Positions 31,687-35,022 of a DNA stretch of 35,022 nucleotides are shown in pieces. Numbering within the stretch: position 1 is the stretch's first letter; every line of letters begins with the position of its first letter. The DNA is from Daejeonella sp. (GTDB lineage: Bacteria; Bacteroidota; Bacteroidia; Sphingobacteriales; Sphingobacteriaceae): the NCBI RefSeq assembly GCF_030695525.1, contig NZ_JAUYSS010000016.1, positions 1-35,022 of the forward strand. The letters are read 5' to 3'. Made by a program: the position numbers and the translations under genes. Below the pieces are notes generated by a model. That model saw only the letters and a program-made list of their open reading frames with translations. It made no database searches and was not told where the DNA came from.

Positions 31687-31726
31687 TGGCTTTTAGCTTT
31701 TAGCTTTCTGCGTTCAGCTTTCATCT
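31687..31726 (-). repeat. Word array running into the transporter gene end
   Basis: Sense-strand words GAAAGCTGAACGCAGAAAGC then TAAAAGCTAAAAGCC. The final codons (KDES) and the TGA stop of the MFS gene lie within the same word pattern, as in the RibD_C gene. Confidence 0.55.
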
Positions 31727-33015
31727 TTGGGTTCATTCATCATCTTCACCGAACCCAGCAAAGCCAGCAGCGAAAGTCCTGCAGCAATGGTCAGATAATA
31801 GCCCACATAGGCAAGTCCATAATTCTGTGCCAGGGTAGTGGCTAAATAGGGGGTGAGGGATGCTCCCAAAATCCCGGCAAGGGTAAATGCCAGCGAAGCA
31901 CCGGTATAACGAACAGGTGCCGGAAAGATCCCTGCCAGCGCAGTGCCTATTGGTCCGTAGCTAAGTCCCATCAGGAACATACCCAGCGACAGGAATATTC
32001 CCGTCAAAACTAGGTTGTCTTCGATGAATATAAACTCGAAAAAAAGTCCGAATAACATGATTCCGATACTTGCTGCCATTAGCATTTTATTGCGTCCGTA
32101 TTTATCAGCCAGCCAGGCAGAAAGGGGGATACCTATTCCGAAGAACAGCATGGAGATCATTTGAAGGATCAGGAAATCACTTTTTGTATAATTCAGCGAC
32201 GATGTACCCCAGCTCAGCGTAAATACGGTCATTAAATAGAACAGCAGGAAGGTGGTAATCGTGACCAGTGTACCTAAGGTAATGGCTTTGGTATGTTTTA
32301 CAAAAACATCTTTAACCGGCATTTTTGAGCGCTGATCATTTTCGACGATCTTCATGAAATCAGGGGTTTCGGTAATTTTTAAACGTACATACAGACCCAC
32401 AAATACGAGCAGGGCACTGGCTAAGAAAGGTATCCGCCAACCATAGTTGAAAAAGTCGCTTTCATTCATGGTTCTGCTCAGTATAAAAAAGGAGCCGGTC
32501 GATAAAAGGAAACCTATAGGTGCACCTAATTGTGGAAACATTCCGTACCATGCTTTTTTATGAGGTGGGGCATTTTCTGTCGCAAGTAATACAGCACCTC
32601 CCCATTCACCGCCCAGGCCTAATCCCTGACCGAAACGAAATACGGCCAGTAAGATCGGGGCAGCAATGCCAATGGAAGCGTAGCCCGGCAAGAGTCCGAT
32701 GGCCACAGTTGATGGACCCATAGTCATTAGTGAGGCAACAAGTGTTGCCTTACGTCCCTTACGGTCCCCGAAATGTCCGAATAGTGCTGCACCTAATGGC
32801 CTTGCAAAAAAAGCCAGAGCAAAAGTTGCCAGCGACTCGAGAGTTGCTATTTCAGGATCTGAAGCCGAGAAAAATAATTTTGGAAAGACCAGCACCGCAG
32901 CAGTGGCATAAATGTAAAAATCGAAAAACTCAATGGTAGTGCCTATGAGGCTCGCTGCAAGAATACGGCGTACCGGATTTGCTTGGATAGGTGGCTGGGT
33001 CATAGACTCAAACAT
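31714..33015 (-). CDS. MFS transporter, metabolite:H+ symporter (MHS) type
   Basis: 433 residues with 12 predicted membrane segments. MHS-family signatures: LAASLIGTTIEFFDFYIYATAA in helix 1, then the loop GHFGDRKGRKATL, and GLGLGGEWGGAVLLATENAP in helix 5. Relatives (ProP, ShiA, PcaK-like) import compatible solutes or organic acids with protons; the substrate here cannot be told. On the minus strand TATGTTTG (33016-33009) overlaps the assigned ATG. If it is a -7 box, translation would start at Met5 on a near-leaderless mRNA. Its 3' end exists a second time as a scrap at 30618. Confidence 0.88.
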   Translation of the reverse strand: MFESMTQPPIQANPVRRILAASLIGTTIEFFDFYIYATAAVLVFPKLFFSASDPEIATLESLATFALAFFARPLGAALFGHFGDRKGRKATLVASLMTMGPSTVAIGLLPGYASIGIAAPILLAVFRFGQGLGLGGEWGGAVLLATENAPPHKKAWYGMFPQLGAPIGFLLSTGSFFILSRTMNESDFFNYGWRIPFLASALLVFVGLYVRLKITETPDFMKIVENDQRSKMPVKDVFVKHTKAITLGTLVTITTFLLFYLMTVFTLSWGTSSLNYTKSDFLILQMISMLFFGIGIPLSAWLADKYGRNKMLMAASIGIMLFGLFFEFIFIEDNLVLTGIFLSLGMFLMGLSYGPIGTALAGIFPAPVRYTGASLAFTLAGILGASLTPYLATTLAQNYGLAYVGYYLTIAAGLSLLALLGSVKMMNEPKDES

Positions 33016-33109
33016 ATGAAATTTGAGTTTATTTTTATCTGCTCTGTGTAGGCGAAAGGGTAATAATTTAGAAACGAGTCTGTCCTGTATGTACCGGATT
33101 TTATTTACT

Positions 33110-33178
33110 AATCCGTAGAGACGCTGTGCTAAATTCTATGGACAGTGGTGAGGCTGCGCTGAACTCTATGGACAAGAG
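33110..33178 (-). repeat. REP-like repeat (copy 5, inverted, with extra half-unit)
   Basis: On the minus strand, CTGTCCATAGAATTTAGCAC then AGCGTCTCTACGGATT follows the family order. A second half-unit (GTCCATAGAGTTCAGCGCAGCC) precedes it, so the hairpin left arm is present twice. It lies between the MFS start and repeat copy D. Confidence 0.6.
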
Positions 33179-33210
33179 GGACAAACGTCAGAGAGAATTA
33201 AATTGTCATT

Positions 33211-33391
33211 CGGCCTAAGTAGTATCTCCCCGTTAACCTTTTTTCCGACTTGGTTGGTGCGGTAGAGACAAGCCAAGCCCAAATACTAACTTTCGAAGCA
33301 GCAGACGCAGCGGCGGGGTGTATTCGTATTTGTATATTGTTGTCAAGGTGCTCATGGTCTCGTCGTTCCTCCTCGGCATGGTCCTTTTTTC
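33211..33391 (-). repeat. Copy D of the dispersed repeat, interrupted by IS1182
   Basis: On the minus strand: AGGAAAAAAGGACCATGCCG..AGGAGGAACGACGAG, then the core CCGCCGCTGCGTCTGCTGC..CCGCACCAACCAAGTCGGAAA and GTTAACGGGGAGAT. The ATGCCGAGGAGG part is shared with the element at 12685-13151 and the core with all copies. The hairpin arm is cut at 33392-33395 (CTGC), where the IS1182 element begins. Confidence 0.65.
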
Positions 33392-33395
33392 CTGC

Positions 33396-35019
33396 GTGGC
33401 TGTTGCACAATGATTCAATTTCCTTAGACAATTATTTTGAACCAGAGGTCCAATTTAGTGTTGTATTAAATTTGACTAATTGAATCATCTCTTGGGTAAA
33501 TAAAGTTATGAGTACCACTAAGGCATTTTTGATTATTTTTAGACTATCAATGACCCTTTTTTGATTTATTAGGACTTGTTCAATAGCATTTTTGGGCCTT
33601 GTTATGTTGTGTTTTAATAATTTTTTCAGATTGTAGGCTATTGCTGCCATCGTCAGGCATTTATTTGCCTGTACCCTTCCAAGGGTATTTACCTGTTTCA
33701 TTCCCAGAAAGTTTACTAATGTCCCAATTACTGGTTTAACAGTACTTTGCCGTTGCTTCATTGCTATTTTGGCCTGATAAGATTGCATTCTTACATGCAT
33801 TCTCTCATAATAAGGTCGATCAATAGTTTCTCGAATTCGTGTTTTGTGCTTCCCATAAGCAGTACAGCTTGCTTGAAATCTGCAATTTTTACATCCTGAC
33901 CTGTCTAAACGATATTCTCTATTATAATATTTACCAAACTGATAAGTTCCACGATAGGTTAAACGTTTGTTGTTTCTGCACAGGTAATAATCTCCCTCTT
34001 TATTGTATGGGAAGTCCGCCCTTTCATAAATGAACTAGGCACGGTTTGGTATATACCCTTTAATATTGTTGTCTTCAAGTGACTGGAGGGCTTTTCCACT
34101 ACTATAACCTGTATCTGCTACGATTTCCTCTAGTGTCATACCTAGTCCCTGAAGATTGTCTTTAAGCTGCTGAACGACCTCCGGAAGGCAATCACTATCC
34201 CGAAGATCTGCAGGAAAAGCCTGGATATGGGTGATGGTGTGAGAAGAGGTGTCTACACTAACTTGTCCTAAATAATTTAATGCAACTGCCTTTCCTGGTT
34301 TTACAGAAATCTTAGCTTCAGGATCATTTCGGTTATAATGTGTTTCATTTGCTGGATTTTGCTTTTGTTTAGGTTCTTTTGCTGGTGCTAACTTAACAAT
34401 CGATGCAGATTCATCTTGCTCATTTTCGGCCAGTTCCTTGCCAAAGATCTCTGCATCATTCATGATTTCTCTGGATACCATACTGTCAAAAGAGGCGTTT
34501 GCTTTTACATAAACCCCATCAATTGCCTGTCTTTTACCGGATACCATTCCCTTATCTACACACTGCTTTAAGACATTTTTGAACAATTCCATAAACACTT
34601 CTTCACCATAAAGCTGCCTGGTTCTACTTAAAGTACTATGCCAGGGGAGTTCCTCATCGATATCATAGCCAATAAAATATAGGATATCTAAACGCATTTT
34701 AGAAATAGAAATAATGCGACGATCACTATTACAGTTTTCAAGATAACCAACTAGCATCAACTTCATAAATACAACAGGGTCAATACTTCGCTGACCTTCC
34801 GATCCATAATATTTGGCGGTGGCTTTATATAAAAAAGTAAAATCTATAAGTTGGTTTAATCTCCTGTAAAAATTGTCTTCGGGAACAGCGGATGAAAGCT
34901 GGAAATTTAAGAAGAGCTTTTCCTGATATTTTTTCTTGCCTTGCATGAACTAATTTCCACAAAATCAACTTTCTTTAAAAATTATAGTTATCAACCATTG
35001 TGAGTTGTGCAACAGCCAC
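33396..35019 (-). mobile_element. IS1182-family insertion sequence, 1624 bp
   Basis: Perfect 15-bp inverted repeats: GTGGCTGTTGCACAA at 33396-33410 and its complement at 35005-35019. They enclose one transposase reading frame on the minus strand. The left flank is CTGC (33392-33395) and the right flank begins CTG at the last bases of the window, consistent with a 4-bp CTGC target duplication. The insertion site is the hairpin of repeat copy D. Because the transposase has an amber codon, this copy is probably immobile unless helped in trans. Confidence 0.85.
33432..34946 (-). pseudogene. IS1182 transposase split by one amber codon
   Basis: Codons 1-303 (34946-34038) start MQGKKKYQEKLFLNFQLSSA and contain the DUF772-type N-terminal domain, a first catalytic region RQAIDGVYVKANAS, and the second in EIVADTGYSSGKAL. 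TAG at 34037-34035 interrupts the frame. The same frame then continues without any stop for 200 codons to 33432 (FIYERADFPYNKEGDYY, CKNCRFQASC cysteine motif, ERM..R..SYQAK.AMKQRQSTVKPVIG). All domains of a normal ~500-residue IS1182 transposase are present, so a single base change, for example CAG to TAG, explains the defect. Confidence 0.88.
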
Positions 35020-35022
35020 CTG

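Noticed and set aside
33198-33431. Open frames of 61-77 codons on the minus strand and one on the plus strand
   Set aside because: They are translations of repeat copy D and of the IS end; no independent evidence of a gene.

Overview
This window looks like a chromosomal segment of a Bacteroidota bacterium, most likely Sphingobacteriaceae (Pedobacter-like). The reasons are an A+T-rich genome, a giant surface protein with a type B type-IX-secretion sorting domain followed by a PorP/SprF-family gene, a TPR-TM-HTH regulator of the Bacteroidota type, and several TAnnTTTG promoter boxes without clear Shine-Dalgarno sequences. The assignment comes from gene content and style only; no database search was possible.

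Layout. 1-3.4 kb: a partial mobile repeat, a word-repeat array, a YihX-like phosphatase and, divergently, a 7TM-PAS histidine kinase, then a tRNA with anticodon CAT. 3.6-8.1 kb: an accessory patch beside the tRNA, with a 5'-truncated IS3 transposase, an XRE regulator whose second domain resembles AbiTii, a divergent excisionase-like HTH protein, dispersed repeats, and a conserved-type hypothetical gene with its own promoter. 8.1-14.3 kb: two more orphan histidine kinases, an EamA-type exporter, a cold-shock protein, a GNAT-nitrilase fusion, and a 467-bp MITE-like element flanked by an exact 10-bp direct repeat. 14.5-18.8 kb: a minus-strand cluster of two tandem Tat-exported paralogues and an M19 dipeptidase. 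19.4-27.3 kb: a TPR/HTH regulator, a 35-residue membrane peptide, the 1609-residue surface protein and its PorP/SprF partner. 27.4-33.0 kb: a decayed RAYT-like fragment, SRAP (YedK), an XRE/DUF2975 pair, small membrane and RibD_C proteins, a lipoprotein, a duplicated 3' scrap of a transporter gene, and the intact MHS-type MFS transporter. 33.2-35.0 kb: an IS1182-type insertion sequence whose transposase carries one in-frame amber codon and which sits inside another copy of the dispersed repeat.

The non-coding DNA is the most unusual part. Three layers of repeats occupy the spaces between ordinary genes. (1) A mobile module with hairpin, conserved GC-rich core and CACTAGTGTCCGG ends occurs in four or five copies. 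(2) REP-like double hairpins built on CCGTAGAG...CTCTACGG occur in five copies, one beside the RAYT-like remnant. (3) Degenerate short-word arrays lie directly behind, or run into, the stop codons of nine genes. Two copies of layer 1 are inserted in or beside layer 3 arrays, and the IS1182 element is inserted in a layer 1 hairpin, so the layers are nested in time.

Functionally, the window combines signalling (three unlinked histidine kinases without adjacent response regulators), surface and secreted proteins (T9SS adhesin with partner, Tat cluster), transport, and DNA maintenance (SRAP). The tRNA-proximal patch is the best candidate for transferred DNA with a possible phage-defence component.
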